A DNA stretch of 47,645 bases from JTS-RE37 sp041744575 (lineage in GTDB: Bacteria; Bacteroidota; Bacteroidia; Flavobacteriales; Flavobacteriaceae): NCBI GenBank assembly GCA_041744575.1, contig JBGTKP010000029.1, positions 1-47,645 of the forward strand, read 5' to 3'. Position numbers and translations under genes: made by a program. Below the pieces are notes generated by a model. That model was not told the DNA's origin and searched no databases. It saw nothing but the letters and a program-made list of their open reading frames with translations. Numbering within the stretch: the first letter of the stretch is position 1; each line of letters starts with the position of its first letter. Below, piece by piece: positions 16,349 through 26,396 of this stretch.

Positions 16349-17707
16349 ATGAGCACCAGAAGAACGTTTATAAAAAATACCTCAGCGATGAGCGCAGGGG
16401 TCATTCTATCTCCCAACCTTTCATCCCTTTGGAAGGGCGTGTCGCAGAATGACAAATTAAATATTGGCATGATAGGCGTGGGTCTGCGGGGATCCAATCA
16501 TCTTTCCAATCTATTGGCCAGGAAGGATATCAATATCACCGCAGTCTGTGATATTGATCCTGAGAGAATTTCACTGGTTAAAAAAATGATCAGTGAAGCA
16601 GGAGGGAAAGCACCTTTGACCTTTGGCAGCAATGACCTGGATTACAGAAACCTGCTGGCCCTTAAGGAAGTTGATGCAGTAGTGATAGCCACCCCCTGGT
16701 TATGGCATGTCCGCATGACGGTAGATGCCATGCTTGCGGGAAAATATGCAGGGGTTGAGGTCTCTGCCGCCAATACCATGGAAGAATGCTGGGATCTGGT
16801 GAACACCCACGAAAAGACAGGCACTCATATGATGATCCTTGAGAATGTTAATTATCGCAGGGACATCCTTGCCGTCCTGAACATGGTCCAGCAAAATGTA
16901 TTTGGGGAATTGCTTCATTTTCGCTGCGGGTACCAACATGACTTGCGCGAAGTAAAATTCAATGATGGAAAAAGCGCCCATGGCGGGGGGGTGGAGTTCG
17001 GGGAGAAGGCCATTTCCGAGGCGAGGTGGCGTACGGAACATTCTGTAAAGCGGAATGCTGATGTCTATCCTACCCACGGCCTGGGACCTGTGGCCGTTAT
17101 GGCAAACATTAACAGGGGCAACCGATTTGTCTCTATGACTTCCCATGCAACCAAGGCCGTCGGTTTGCACAACTATATAGTAAAGCTGGGGGGAGAAGGA
17201 CATCCCAATGCCAGCGTCAAATTTAAACAGGGAGATGTCATAACGTCTGTCATTGAAACATCCAATGGAGAAACCATTATCGTCACCCATGACTGCAATT
17301 CCCCCAGACCTTACTCTCTGGGATTCAGGGTTCAGGGAGCCAGTGGTTTGTGGGAGGTTGACGGGAACAGGATCTATGTTGAAGGCCAGTCTGAGCCTCA
17401 TGAATGGGACGTCGCAGACGAGTGGCTCAAAAAATATGATCACCCGCTCTGGAAAAAGTATGGGGAATATGCGGAAGATGCAGGTCATGGCGGCATGGAC
17501 TTTTTTGTGATGAATTCTTTTGTGGAATCGGCGAAGCAAAATATTGCACCACCCATGGATGCCTATGACGCTGCCGCATGGAGTGCGGTTACTCCATTGT
17601 CTGAAGTCTCTATAGCCAACAATGGGCAGCCACAGGATTTCCCTGATTTTACACGTGGGCTGTGGATAAAAAGAGCTCCCTACGAATGGATGAAGGAAAC
17701 TTTTTAA
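16349..17707 (+). CDS. GH109 alpha-N-acetylgalactosaminidase
   Basis: A 452-residue protein of the Gfo/Idh/MocA fold that matches the GH109 glycosidases, which remove terminal alpha-GalNAc using a tightly bound NAD+ in a redox-elimination mechanism. A twin-arginine signal (STRRTFIKN) sends it to the periplasm. Diagnostic GH109 stretches are IGVGLRGSNHL (NAD loop), ENVNYRRDILAVLNMV, CGYQHDLREVKFNDG, HGGGVEFGEKAISEARWRT, YPTHGLGPVA, INRGNR, HDCNSPRPYSLGFRVQG and QDFPDFTRG. It is divergent from the HexNAc kinase operon, which would take up its product. Confidence 0.92.
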   Translation: MSTRRTFIKNTSAMSAGVILSPNLSSLWKGVSQNDKLNIGMIGVGLRGSNHLSNLLARKDINITAVCDIDPERISLVKKMISEAGGKAPLTFGSNDLDYRNLLALKEVDAVVIATPWLWHVRMTVDAMLAGKYAGVEVSAANTMEECWDLVNTHEKTGTHMMILENVNYRRDILAVLNMVQQNVFGELLHFRCGYQHDLREVKFNDGKSAHGGGVEFGEKAISEARWRTEHSVKRNADVYPTHGLGPVAVMANINRGNRFVSMTSHATKAVGLHNYIVKLGGEGHPNASVKFKQGDVITSVIETSNGETIIVTHDCNSPRPYSLGFRVQGASGLWEVDGNRIYVEGQSEPHEWDVADEWLKKYDHPLWKKYGEYAEDAGHGGMDFFVMNSFVESAKQNIAPPMDAYDAAAWSAVTPLSEVSIANNGQPQDFPDFTRGLWIKRAPYEWMKETF

Positions 17708-17813
17708 GTCCTTAATGGCAGGTTCTGTTGCGATCATTGGTGCATTATGGGGTGATGACTGATGACTCAAATAACAGAGATAAATCTCACAATGGGTCCT
17801 CTTTAGAATGAGT

Positions 17814-17839
17814 CGGATCAAACGATCCGGATCTTTTTT
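17814..17839 (+). terminator. Putative intrinsic terminator after GH109
   Basis: CGGATC-AAAC-GATCCG (17814-17829) forms a perfect 6-bp hairpin, with a T6 run at 17834-17839 after a short gap. It lies ~105 bp downstream of the GH109 stop. Nothing else is recognisable in 17708-18010. Confidence 0.45.
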
Positions 17840-18010
17840 AATGCACTGGTTCTGGATTTTCCCGGCCGGAATATCCGGCATTTGGCCAGGGAGTAATCGC
17901 CAGACCATTTGTGGCAAATAAGAAAATGGAATGGAATGTCTTGTTTATGATAGATTCCCTTAACTTTATATGACGAAAACTAATTTATTGACTAAAATCA
18001 TTTCCCTGTA

Positions 18011-18832
18011 ATGAAGCCGATCATTGTTCCTATTGACTTTTCAGAGCAATCTGAGTATGCCCTTAAAGTGGCTGCCTCCCTTGCCAAAAACCACAAAACG
18101 GAAGTGATCGTACTTCATATGCTCGAATTAAATGAGGCAATGATTTCGACCTCTGAAGGATACTATCCGGAACAAACCCTCTTTTTTATCAAACTGGCCG
18201 AAAAGAAATTAAATGAGTTTTTGAACAAACCCTATCTGAAGGGCGTTCCTATTACCCCCGTCATCAAACATTTTAAGGTCTTCAGCGAAGTGAATGAAGT
18301 GGCGTCAAAACACAAAGCCGGAATGATTGTCATGGGTTCTCATGGGACTGATGGCCTTAAGGAAATTTTTATAGGTTCGAATGCCGAGAAGGTGGTACGG
18401 CATTCAGAAGTTCCTGTGCTGGTAATAAAGAACGATCACCATGATTTTAAAGTGGAACGCTTTGTATTTGCGTGTGATTTGTCAGCCGAAAATAAGAATG
18501 CCTTTCAGAAGGCCAGGAATTTTGCCGCGGAATTATCCGCAAGTATGGACCTGGTTTACATAAATACCCCCGGGGACAGGTTCCTGAGTTCTGAGGATAT
18601 CCACAAAAAGGTCGCTGAGTTCCTGCACTTGTGCGGTGTGGCCATGGAAGTCGAAATATACAATGACTACAGCGTTGAAAAAGGGATCCTGAATTATACC
18701 GAAAAAGTGGGCGCCGATCTCGTCGGGATTCCTACCCATGGCCGTAAAGGCCTCTCTCATTTTTTTATAGGAAGTATCGGCGAAGATGTCGCCAACCACT
18801 CCAGAATTCCGGTGATCACTTTCACCATTTAA
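18011..18832 (+). CDS. Universal stress protein, tandem Usp domains
   Basis: A 273-residue cytoplasmic protein with two Usp folds. Domain 1 (~1-140) carries the ATP-binding pattern GSHGTDGLKEIFIGSNAEKVVRHS. Domain 2 (~148-273) ends with PTHGRKGLSHFFIGSIGEDVANHS, which has the matching G-x2-G-x9-G(S/N) layout. Starts MKPIIVPIDFSEQSEYALKVAASLA are typical. Such tandem proteins are common in Bacteroidota and respond to growth arrest or redox stress; the direct function is unknown. It is convergent with the Gfo/Idh gene. Confidence 0.9.
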   Translation: MKPIIVPIDFSEQSEYALKVAASLAKNHKTEVIVLHMLELNEAMISTSEGYYPEQTLFFIKLAEKKLNEFLNKPYLKGVPITPVIKHFKVFSEVNEVASKHKAGMIVMGSHGTDGLKEIFIGSNAEKVVRHSEVPVLVIKNDHHDFKVERFVFACDLSAENKNAFQKARNFAAELSASMDLVYINTPGDRFLSSEDIHKKVAEFLHLCGVAMEVEIYNDYSVEKGILNYTEKVGADLVGIPTHGRKGLSHFFIGSIGEDVANHSRIPVITFTI

Positions 18833-18955
18833 GTAACACTGCTTGTCCGCCGGTGTTTCAGGTAATGGGCTCCCTTTATACGGATTTCTGAAATGGAAAA
18901 GCGCTTCCGGGCGCTGGCAGCATCCAGATCATCCTCACGCCGGCATTGGTATGGA

Positions 18956-20347
18956 TCAGACCATTTTCATGCCTACCGGATCCCAGTTTACTATTTTTTT
19001 ATTGAAATAACTTTCGTTAGCCAGAAGTGCTGCCCCGCCTGCACGCAATCCAAAAGTGGGGTCTTGTATAATGGTCTTTTCCCCCCGGATCGCCTGGGCG
19101 AAATTGTGAAAATGGTCATAATGGCTTCCCTTATAATCATCGGAAGCTTCAAAGGTGGTCTCTCCCACCTTCAGATCGGCCTCCCGGTTCTCCGGGTTGC
19201 TTGTCTCATAAGCCGATCTGATCAATTTCTGGGTGGCTTCGGTATATGCGATCATAGAATAACCTTCAGGAACCATGTTCAATTTCGATCTCTTTAAGGT
19301 TACTAGATTGCTGTCCACCTCCATAGCGCCTTCGGTCCCAACCAGCCTGAAGACGCCGCCACCCCCGGAACCGGCGACAAAATTAATGCGGAAGTTGGCG
19401 TTAAAGGCGGGATGGGTTTTTGTCTCTGGAAAATCATAGAGGGTCAACATAACATCCGGCACATCCCTGCCGTCCTTCCAATACCTTAGCCCTCCCGTGG
19501 ATTGGGCAGATACCGGCCCCATCGAATCCAGAATAAAATGAAGGGTTGAAAATTCATGGACAAATAAATCTCCGGCAACGCCTGTTCCATAATCCTGGTA
19601 ATTTCGCCATCTGAAAAACCGCTTATTGTCATAGGGCACTTTTGGGGCATTGCCAAGGAAGGTGTCAAAGTCAACAGTTGTTGCATCGGCATCCGGGGGG
19701 ATAGGATATTGCCATGCCCCTTCAGCGGAATACCGGTCATTGAACATATCCACAAGAATCAGCTCTCCGATAGCACCGTCCTTATATAATTGTTTTGCCT
19801 TTTCATTTCCCAGGGATGACATCCCCTGACTCCCGATCTGACATAGGGAGCCGGTTTCTTTTTGAACCTTTATGATTTCCTGGCCCTCTTCATAACGCCG
19901 AATCATGGGTTTTTCACAGTAAACCGCTTTGCCGGCTTTTAAAGCCGCGATGGTAATGGGCTGGTGCCAATGGTCGGGTGTAGCTATAATAACTGCGTCG
20001 AGGTCCTTTCTCCCGAGAAGTTGCCTGTAATCACGGGTAGTAAATAGCTCCGGTCCCCAAAGTTCTTTTGCCCTGTCCAACCGCCCGGTATACAGATCGC
20101 AGACTGCCACGAGCTGAAACCCCGGAACCCTTAAGGCAGCGGTTGTGTCATATATCCCCTGTATTCCGCACCCGATCAGACCTAGCTGAATCTGGTCATT
20201 CGCAGTGAATAATTCCGGTCGGTAGTTCCTGTGCAGTTGTATTTTCTGTTGATAGGTGGCCGCAAGAATTTGCGGTGCAACCCCGATTGCGGCGGTGCCG
20301 AGGGTGGCTCTTTTTACAAAATCCCTTCTTGATGAAGCCTTACTCAT
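18956..20347 (-). CDS. Secreted Gfo/Idh/MocA-family oxidoreductase
   Basis: A 463-residue NAD(P)-dependent oxidoreductase with a Tat signal (SSRRDFVKRATLGTAAIG). The Rossmann loop is GLIGCGIQGIYD, followed by VAVCDLYTGR, DAVIIATPDHWH and the EKPM motif (lysine of the catalytic EKP). It lacks the GH109 signature blocks seen in the gene at 16349, so it is a different subfamily. It probably acts on a sugar or cyclitol in the periplasm. It is convergent with the stress protein and has a ~290-bp upstream region shared with NDH-2. Confidence 0.88.
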   Translation of the reverse strand: MSKASSRRDFVKRATLGTAAIGVAPQILAATYQQKIQLHRNYRPELFTANDQIQLGLIGCGIQGIYDTTAALRVPGFQLVAVCDLYTGRLDRAKELWGPELFTTRDYRQLLGRKDLDAVIIATPDHWHQPITIAALKAGKAVYCEKPMIRRYEEGQEIIKVQKETGSLCQIGSQGMSSLGNEKAKQLYKDGAIGELILVDMFNDRYSAEGAWQYPIPPDADATTVDFDTFLGNAPKVPYDNKRFFRWRNYQDYGTGVAGDLFVHEFSTLHFILDSMGPVSAQSTGGLRYWKDGRDVPDVMLTLYDFPETKTHPAFNANFRINFVAGSGGGGVFRLVGTEGAMEVDSNLVTLKRSKLNMVPEGYSMIAYTEATQKLIRSAYETSNPENREADLKVGETTFEASDDYKGSHYDHFHNFAQAIRGEKTIIQDPTFGLRAGGAALLANESYFNKKIVNWDPVGMKMV

Positions 20348-20615
20348 GTAACCATAAATTTTCGGGTTAATTTCTTAAAAAATGAAATGTACAATTTTTT
20401 CAATGGCTGACCAAGAGGCATCCATTGCATTGAATTGCCAATGGCATTTCGAAAGTCAAAAATTGTTTGAGGGGTTTTATTTAGACGTAAAGACGTAATA
20501 TCCGGAAATAAAATCATGTGATCCCGCCGTGCCAGCTCTTAAACTTGATTTTCAAAAGCAATTTTCCAAGAAATTTCCGCCCGCATCCTAAAACGGAGAT
20601 GCCATCATGAATGCG

Positions 20616-20623
20616 TATTTTTG
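20616..20623 (+). promoter_or_regulatory. -7 promoter box of NDH-2
   Basis: TATTTTTG is an exact TAnnTTTG match 14 bp before the ATG at 20637. It overlaps the longer reading frame that begins at 20607, which argues for the later start. A -33 TTG is not obvious. Confidence 0.5.
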
Positions 20624-20636
20624 TAAAAACAGTATT

Positions 20637-21914
20637 ATGAATTTACCTCGAACAGACAAGAAACGTGTGGTCATCATAGGGGGAGGTTTTGCAGGCATAT
20701 CCCTGGCCAAAAAATTGAAGCACCTGAATGCCCAGGTGGTCATGATAGACAAGAACAACTACCACACTTTCCAGCCATTGTTATACCAGGTATCTACCGG
20801 GGGTCTTGAACCTGATTCCATCGCCTATCCGATCCGGAAGATCCTGAAGCGCCTGAAGAATTTTCATTTCCGTTGGACGAATGTGGATCGGGTAGACCCT
20901 GAGGGACAACTTGTGCACACCTCTATAGGATCTCTCTCCTATGATTACCTCGTAATTGCGACCGGGACAAAAACCAATTTCTTTGGGAATGAGGATATTA
21001 AAACCCATGGTATGGCCATGAAAAATGTACCTCAGTCCCTCAATATCCGCAGCCTGATGCTTCAAAATTTTGAAGAGGCTGATGATTGTGAGGATCCCAT
21101 GGAACGAAAAGCACTGATGAACATATGCATTATAGGTGCGGGTCCGACCGGAGTAGAGTTGGCCGGAGCATTTGCCGAGCTAAAAAAGAATGTTTTCCCC
21201 AAGGATTACCGACACCTGAATGTAGAGGAAATGGAGATCCATCTCTTTGAAGGCATGGACAGGGTGCTTCCGCCAATGAGTGCTCATTCATCCGCAAAAG
21301 CCACCGCTTTCCTGAAAAAGATGGGGGTCAGCCTACATCTGAATTCGATCGTTAAAAGTTATGATGGGAAGATGTTAATTACCGAAGACGGGGTAAGGAT
21401 CCGCACAAGGAATTTTATCTGGACAGCAGGCGTTACCGGAGCAATCGTTGAAGGCATTGGACCGTCCGGCTTGATTGAAAAACTCAACCGATTCAAGGTG
21501 AACCGGTTCAACCAGGTGGAAGGCTATCCGCAGATTTTCGCCATCGGGGATATCGCGTATATGGCCTCTGAAGACTACCCAAAAGGACATCCGCAAATGG
21601 CGCAGCCTGCCATCCAACAGGGGGAACACCTGGCCGGGAATCTTGAGAAATTGCTGAATGGCAACGGGATGGAGCCATTTTCGTATCGGAATAAGGGAGA
21701 AATGGCTACCATAGGCAGAAATAAGGCGGTGGTAGACCTGCCCAAAATCAGCTTTGCCGGTTTCTTCGCCTGGTTCATCTGGATGTTTGTGCATTTGATG
21801 TCATTGGTAGGTTTTCGCAATAAAGTAATCGTTCTCTTCAACTGGGCCTATAATTATATCAACTACGACAAGGCCGCCAGACTGATCGTTCGTCCCTACC
21901 ACCCGAAAGTATAA
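20637..21914 (+). CDS. ndh: Type II NADH:quinone oxidoreductase (NDH-2)
   Basis: A 425-residue single-subunit flavoprotein that oxidises NADH and reduces (mena)quinone without pumping protons. The FAD motif VVIIGGGFAGISLAKKL and the second, NADH-binding motif ICIIGAGPTGVELAGAFAE are intact. The FAD-binding IFAIGDIA and the quinone-site region MAQPAIQQGEHLAGN are also present. The C-terminal amphipathic/hydrophobic stretch (FAGFFAWFIWMFVHLMSLVG) anchors it to the inner membrane. The start at 20637 is supported by the promoter box. Confidence 0.93.
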   Translation: MNLPRTDKKRVVIIGGGFAGISLAKKLKHLNAQVVMIDKNNYHTFQPLLYQVSTGGLEPDSIAYPIRKILKRLKNFHFRWTNVDRVDPEGQLVHTSIGSLSYDYLVIATGTKTNFFGNEDIKTHGMAMKNVPQSLNIRSLMLQNFEEADDCEDPMERKALMNICIIGAGPTGVELAGAFAELKKNVFPKDYRHLNVEEMEIHLFEGMDRVLPPMSAHSSAKATAFLKKMGVSLHLNSIVKSYDGKMLITEDGVRIRTRNFIWTAGVTGAIVEGIGPSGLIEKLNRFKVNRFNQVEGYPQIFAIGDIAYMASEDYPKGHPQMAQPAIQQGEHLAGNLEKLLNGNGMEPFSYRNKGEMATIGRNKAVVDLPKISFAGFFAWFIWMFVHLMSLVGFRNKVIVLFNWAYNYINYDKAARLIVRPYHPKV

Positions 21915-22196
21915 TTGGGAAAGGTAAGTAGGTTAATGTCAAAAAGCTTTAGTATCTTTGTCTTGTTGTGTTGTGCATGAACCGCTTCGCAATGCTGAAC
22001 CGGCACTCATGCAAATGTGCAGCTACCTTTGTAACTGCCAATGAAAGGCTTTCCTTTTGGGAGGCTTTTTTTATGGACCTTCCCTGACCGGATCGCGGTT
22101 ATCTGCCGCACAGGGAGGGAGGCAGATTTTAAAAGGAACATTTCACCATACCTTTATTTTGTCGTAATTTTAGAGGAGAACCTAAGAATTTTCCAC

Positions 22197-23354
22197 ATGC
22201 CTTTGTACCATCATCTGGGATCCATGCCTCATAAGAGACATACCGTCTTTAAAAAAAAGGATGGCACCCTGCATTACGAACAATTATTCGGCACCATAGG
22301 GTTTGACGGGATGTCTTCCCTGCTGTATCACCTGCATCGTCCGACACAGGTCAGACAGGTTGGAAAATCACAGGACATCGCCCCCAGGGCTGCCGAGTCC
22401 CATAACATCAAATCCCGGTTATTCAAAGGATTTGAAGTAAAAGCGGAACCTGACTATCTCAAAAGCCGCACCGTCCTTCTGTTTAACAATGATGTCCATA
22501 TCAGCCTTGCGGCGCCTGAAAAATCTGTAAAGGATTATTTTTATAAAAATGCAGATGCGGACGAGCTGTTATTCGTTCACAGAGGTTCCGGCGTCCTTAG
22601 GACATTTCTCGGAGAAATTCCCTTTGAATATGGAGATTACCTTATCATTCCGAGGGGGATGATCTACCAGATATCCTTTGACAATGAGGACAACCGCTTA
22701 TTGATTGCCGAATCTTATCATCCGGTGTATACCCCTAAGAGATACCGGAACTGGTTCGGACAGCACCTTGAACAATCTCCGTATTGTGAGCGTGATTTTA
22801 AACTACCCCGCAACCTGCAGACCTTTGATGAAAAAGGGGAATTTGTGATGAAGATAAAAAAGCAGGGCCAGTTACATGAGCTTATCTACGCGACCCATCC
22901 CTTTGATGTGGTTGGATGGGACGGCTACAATTTTCCTTATGGATTTTCAATTCATGATTTTGAACCGATTACCGGAAGGGTTCATCAGCCGCCACCGGTG
23001 CATCAGACATTTGAAACCGCCGCCTTCGTCGTTTGCTCTTTTTGTCCAAGGTTATATGACTACCATCCGCAATCCATTCCGGCACCCTATAACCATTCCA
23101 ATATTGATTCCGATGAGGTACTCTATTATGTGGACGGGGATTTCATGAGCCGGAAGAATATTGATAAGGGTTATATTTCTTTGCATCCGGCCGGGATTCC
23201 ACACGGGCCACATCCGGGGACGTATGAAGCCAGTATAGGTAAAACGAAAACGGAGGAACTCGCGGTGATGATCGACACCTTCAAACCCCTGCAGCTGACC
23301 AAAGCCGCACTTGATATAGATGACGGCAAATACTATGCCTCCTGGTTAGAATAG
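22197..23354 (+). CDS. hmgA: Homogentisate 1,2-dioxygenase
   Basis: A 385-residue non-heme iron enzyme that opens the ring of homogentisate in tyrosine/phenylalanine degradation. The iron and substrate region LHPAGIPHGPHPGTYEASIG is intact, as are WDGYNFPYGFSIHDFEPITGRVHQPPPVHQTF and the cupin core RGSGVLRTFLGEIPFEYGDY. The start at MPLYHHLGSMPHKRHTVF is the family N terminus; the open frame extending back to 22041 has no family match. The stop overlaps the convergent hutG stop by 9 bp. Confidence 0.95.
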   Translation: MPLYHHLGSMPHKRHTVFKKKDGTLHYEQLFGTIGFDGMSSLLYHLHRPTQVRQVGKSQDIAPRAAESHNIKSRLFKGFEVKAEPDYLKSRTVLLFNNDVHISLAAPEKSVKDYFYKNADADELLFVHRGSGVLRTFLGEIPFEYGDYLIIPRGMIYQISFDNEDNRLLIAESYHPVYTPKRYRNWFGQHLEQSPYCERDFKLPRNLQTFDEKGEFVMKIKKQGQLHELIYATHPFDVVGWDGYNFPYGFSIHDFEPITGRVHQPPPVHQTFETAAFVVCSFCPRLYDYHPQSIPAPYNHSNIDSDEVLYYVDGDFMSRKNIDKGYISLHPAGIPHGPHPGTYEASIGKTKTEELAVMIDTFKPLQLTKAALDIDDGKYYASWLE

Positions 23355-24314
23355 CGGCAGTTGGTCTAAAATGAAATGTATCAGACTGGCGCCCAGTTTT
23401 GCCGTTTGTCCGTCCGGATCATAATCAGGATTCATCTCTGCAATGTCCACACCAACGGTCTTGGTGGAGTCCAGGATAACTTTCAGGATTTCCAGAACGA
23501 TATCCGGAGAGAATCCCATGGGAGAAGCGGCACTGACTCCGGGAGCATAAGCCGAGGAAAAGCCGTCCAGGTCAATTGTAACGTAAATGGCATCCACTTC
23601 GCTAATAAATTGAAGTACTTCACGCTCTATCTGTACAAGCCGTTGTAAGGTAAACTGCTTGGCGCTGATAAAATCGACCCCGAGTTGTTCCGCTGTTTGG
23701 AAGAGTTCCCTGTCGTTGGCATCCCTTCTGATGCCAAGGCAGAGATACCTGAAGTCCAGATTTTTCGCATGACAATCCGAAGCAATCTGGTAAAAAGGAG
23801 TTCCTGAATTATTCGTTTTCTCGTTTGATCTCAGATCGAAATGGGCATCAAAGTTGATAATTCCTATGGTTTTATTCTGATTTCCTTCAAGAAGGCCATT
23901 AAAGTGACCATATGACATGTCATGGCCGCCACCGACTACCAAAGGAAAGTAATGCCGATCGAGCAATCCTGAAACAGCCAGGGTCAGATCGGCCTGTGTG
24001 CCTTCCAGATCGCCATCGGTGCAATTGACGGATCCGGCATCAAACAGCAGGATGCGCTCATCCAGATGCATGGGCATCCTGCCCAGCTGGTGACGGATGG
24101 CGTCGGGACCTTTAGCTGCCCCAGGTCTCCCCTGATTTCTCCGTATACCTTCTTCACATGCATAACCCAACAGGGCTACAGCCGGGCCAATGTCCGTGTC
24201 GGCTTTTTTGGGAGTGTCCAGATGAAGATAACGTATGTTTTCGTGCAGGTACAGGCCTTTTCCGGAAAGACGACCTGTCCAGAGGTCTGGATTTGGGGGG
24301 ATGTAGGATCTCAT
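23346..24314 (-). CDS. hutG: Formimidoylglutamase
   Basis: A 322-residue ureohydrolase-family enzyme. The three manganese motifs are GGGHDMSYGH, NFDAHFDLR and TIDLDGFSSAYAPGVSA. Its position as last gene of the hut operon makes it HutG, which releases formamide from N-formimidoyl-glutamate, rather than arginase or agmatinase. It starts 45 bp after the hutU stop, and its 3' end overlaps hmgA tail to tail. Confidence 0.92.
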   Translation of the reverse strand: MRSYIPPNPDLWTGRLSGKGLYLHENIRYLHLDTPKKADTDIGPAVALLGYACEEGIRRNQGRPGAAKGPDAIRHQLGRMPMHLDERILLFDAGSVNCTDGDLEGTQADLTLAVSGLLDRHYFPLVVGGGHDMSYGHFNGLLEGNQNKTIGIINFDAHFDLRSNEKTNNSGTPFYQIASDCHAKNLDFRYLCLGIRRDANDRELFQTAEQLGVDFISAKQFTLQRLVQIEREVLQFISEVDAIYVTIDLDGFSSAYAPGVSAASPMGFSPDIVLEILKVILDSTKTVGVDIAEMNPDYDPDGQTAKLGASLIHFILDQLPLF

Positions 24315-24359
24315 GAGCTCTTCAGTAGTTTTGAGGCTGATGTGGGGTTGTATGTAAAT

Positions 24360-26396
24360 TTACAAAAACAAATCTTTTAAATGGTTATCGTCTACAAGAT
24401 AGGGGAGGGTTACCTGAAGGCCGGGTGTCCGGGCCATTTCCCTTTTGATGGCAAATAGAGCCTCCGCATTTCGCGCCCAGCTTCTTCTGGCAATGCCATT
24501 GTTAACATCATAAAACAACATATTCTTTAATCGTTGCGAGGCTTCCCGGCTGCCATCCAGAACCATCCCAAAACCCCCATTGATCACTTCTCCCCATCCA
24601 ACACCACCCCCATTGTGGATGGAAACCCAGGTAGCGCCCCTGAAACTGTCCCCGATCACATTGTGAATAGCCATATCAGCAGTGAACTTACTGCCATCAT
24701 AAATATTGCTTGTCTCCCTATAAGGGGAATCTGTTCCGCTTACGTCATGATGGTCCCTTCCAAGGATAACGGGGGCGGAAATGCTGCCGTCTTGTACCGC
24801 TGAGTTGAAGGCAGCGGCTATTTTCATCCTGCCTTCAGCGTCGGCATAGAGGATCCTTGCCTGCGAACCCACTACCAACCTGTTATCCTCCGCTTCCCTG
24901 ATCCAGTGTATATTGTCTTCCAGCTGCCTGATAATTTCCTGGGGTGCTGTATCTTTCATAGCCAGCAGGACCTCAAGCGCCAGCTTGTCGGTTAACCTGA
25001 GATCATCCGGGTCCCCGGAAGTGCAAACCCATCTGAATGGCCCGAAACCGTAATCAAAACACATGGGACCAAGGATATCCTGCACATAGGAAGCATATAT
25101 CCAGGGGTCATCCGCCGAATCGGGCCGGTCAGTAAATTGTCCTTTGCTATTTTTCCAAAGTCGTGCCCCGGCGCGTGAAGCTTCGAGAAGAAAGGCATTC
25201 CCATAATCGAAAAAATAGGTGCCTCGTTCTGTATGGCCATTGATCGCTTCAACCTGAGACCGGAGAGATTCCTGTACTTTTTCCCTGAATTTTACTGGTT
25301 GCTCCGCCATCATCATTTGTGATTCTTCGAAGGAAAGTCCTGCCGGATAATACCCCCCAGCCCAGGGATTATGAAGGGAGGACTGATCAGATCCCAAATG
25401 TACAAACAGTGCCTCTTCAAGAAACTTTTTCCAGACATCGACCACATTGCCGATATAGGCAATAGACACCACTTCCTCCCCGGCAACAGCCTTGCGGGTG
25501 CGCTGTACAAGAACATCGAGGTCGTCTGTCAACTCGTCTACCCAGCCCTGCTCATGCCTTTTCATAGCTGCGGCGGGATTGATTTCTGCACAGACAGTGA
25601 CACATCCTGCAATAGAACCTGCCTTGGGTTGGGCACCACTCATTCCCCCCAGGCCCGAAGTCAGAAACAGTTTTCCGCGGACAGACTCTCCGCTTTTCAG
25701 CACTTTGCGAAAAGCATTCATTACAGTGATGGCAGTTCCATGTACAATCCCCTGAGGGCCGATGTACATATAGGAGCCTGCCGTCATCTGGCCATATTGA
25801 GTAACGCCAAGGGCATTGTACTTTTCCCAGTCGTCCTGTGAAGAATAATTGGGGATCATCATCCCGTTGGTAATAACTACCCTGGGCGCATCTACTGAAG
25901 ATGGAAATAATCCCAGCGGATGTCCTGAGTACATATGCAGCGTTTGCGTATTGGTCATGATCGCGAGGTATTTCATGGTAAGCAGGTATTGCGCCCAGTT
26001 CTGGAAAACCGCCCCGTTGCCTCCGTAAGTAATCAGTTCCTCCGGATGCTGGGCAACGGCGGGATCCAGATTGTTCTGGATCATCAGCATGATGGCAGCG
26101 GCATGCCGGCATAATGCAGGGTATTCCTCTAAAGGCCGCGCATATATTTTATACGAAGGCTTAAAACGGTACATGTAAATCCTTCCATAAGAGCCCAGTT
26201 CTTCCGCAAATTCCCGCGAAAGCGTATGATGCCATTCGGCCGGAAAATAGCGCAGGGCATTCCGGATAGCCAATTGCTTTTCCTGAGAGCTCAGGATTTC
26301 TTTCCTTTTCGGGGCATGACTGACTTTCGGATCATAGGTTGGGCCGGGGGGCAGGACGACCGGGATGCCCTGTAAAACAGAAGATTTAAAATCCAT
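24360..26396 (-). CDS. hutU: Urocanate hydratase, long form
   Basis: Urocanase converts urocanate to imidazolonepropionate with tightly bound NAD+. The start at 26396 (MDFKSSVLQGIPV) gives 678 residues, the size of the long eukaryote/Bacteroidota form rather than the ~555-residue proteobacterial form. Diagnostic stretches are TYGGNGAVFQNWAQY, YSGHPLGLFPS, TSGLGGMSGAQPKA, FDYGNAFLLEASRAG and GPFRWVCTSGDP. The start lies inside the hutI 3' end (11-bp overlap), so translation is coupled. Confidence 0.95.
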   Translation of the reverse strand: MDFKSSVLQGIPVVLPPGPTYDPKVSHAPKRKEILSSQEKQLAIRNALRYFPAEWHHTLSREFAEELGSYGRIYMYRFKPSYKIYARPLEEYPALCRHAAAIMLMIQNNLDPAVAQHPEELITYGGNGAVFQNWAQYLLTMKYLAIMTNTQTLHMYSGHPLGLFPSSVDAPRVVITNGMMIPNYSSQDDWEKYNALGVTQYGQMTAGSYMYIGPQGIVHGTAITVMNAFRKVLKSGESVRGKLFLTSGLGGMSGAQPKAGSIAGCVTVCAEINPAAAMKRHEQGWVDELTDDLDVLVQRTRKAVAGEEVVSIAYIGNVVDVWKKFLEEALFVHLGSDQSSLHNPWAGGYYPAGLSFEESQMMMAEQPVKFREKVQESLRSQVEAINGHTERGTYFFDYGNAFLLEASRAGARLWKNSKGQFTDRPDSADDPWIYASYVQDILGPMCFDYGFGPFRWVCTSGDPDDLRLTDKLALEVLLAMKDTAPQEIIRQLEDNIHWIREAEDNRLVVGSQARILYADAEGRMKIAAAFNSAVQDGSISAPVILGRDHHDVSGTDSPYRETSNIYDGSKFTADMAIHNVIGDSFRGATWVSIHNGGGVGWGEVINGGFGMVLDGSREASQRLKNMLFYDVNNGIARRSWARNAEALFAIKREMARTPGLQVTLPYLVDDNHLKDLFL

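Noticed and set aside
16700..17917. 405-codon open frame on the minus strand
   Set aside because: It is antisense to the GH109 gene, which has strong family motifs; the translated frame has no recognisable domain.
22041..22196. N-terminal extension of homogentisate dioxygenase
   Set aside because: The family starts at MPLYHHLG; the extra 52 residues have no match and contain a likely promoter region.
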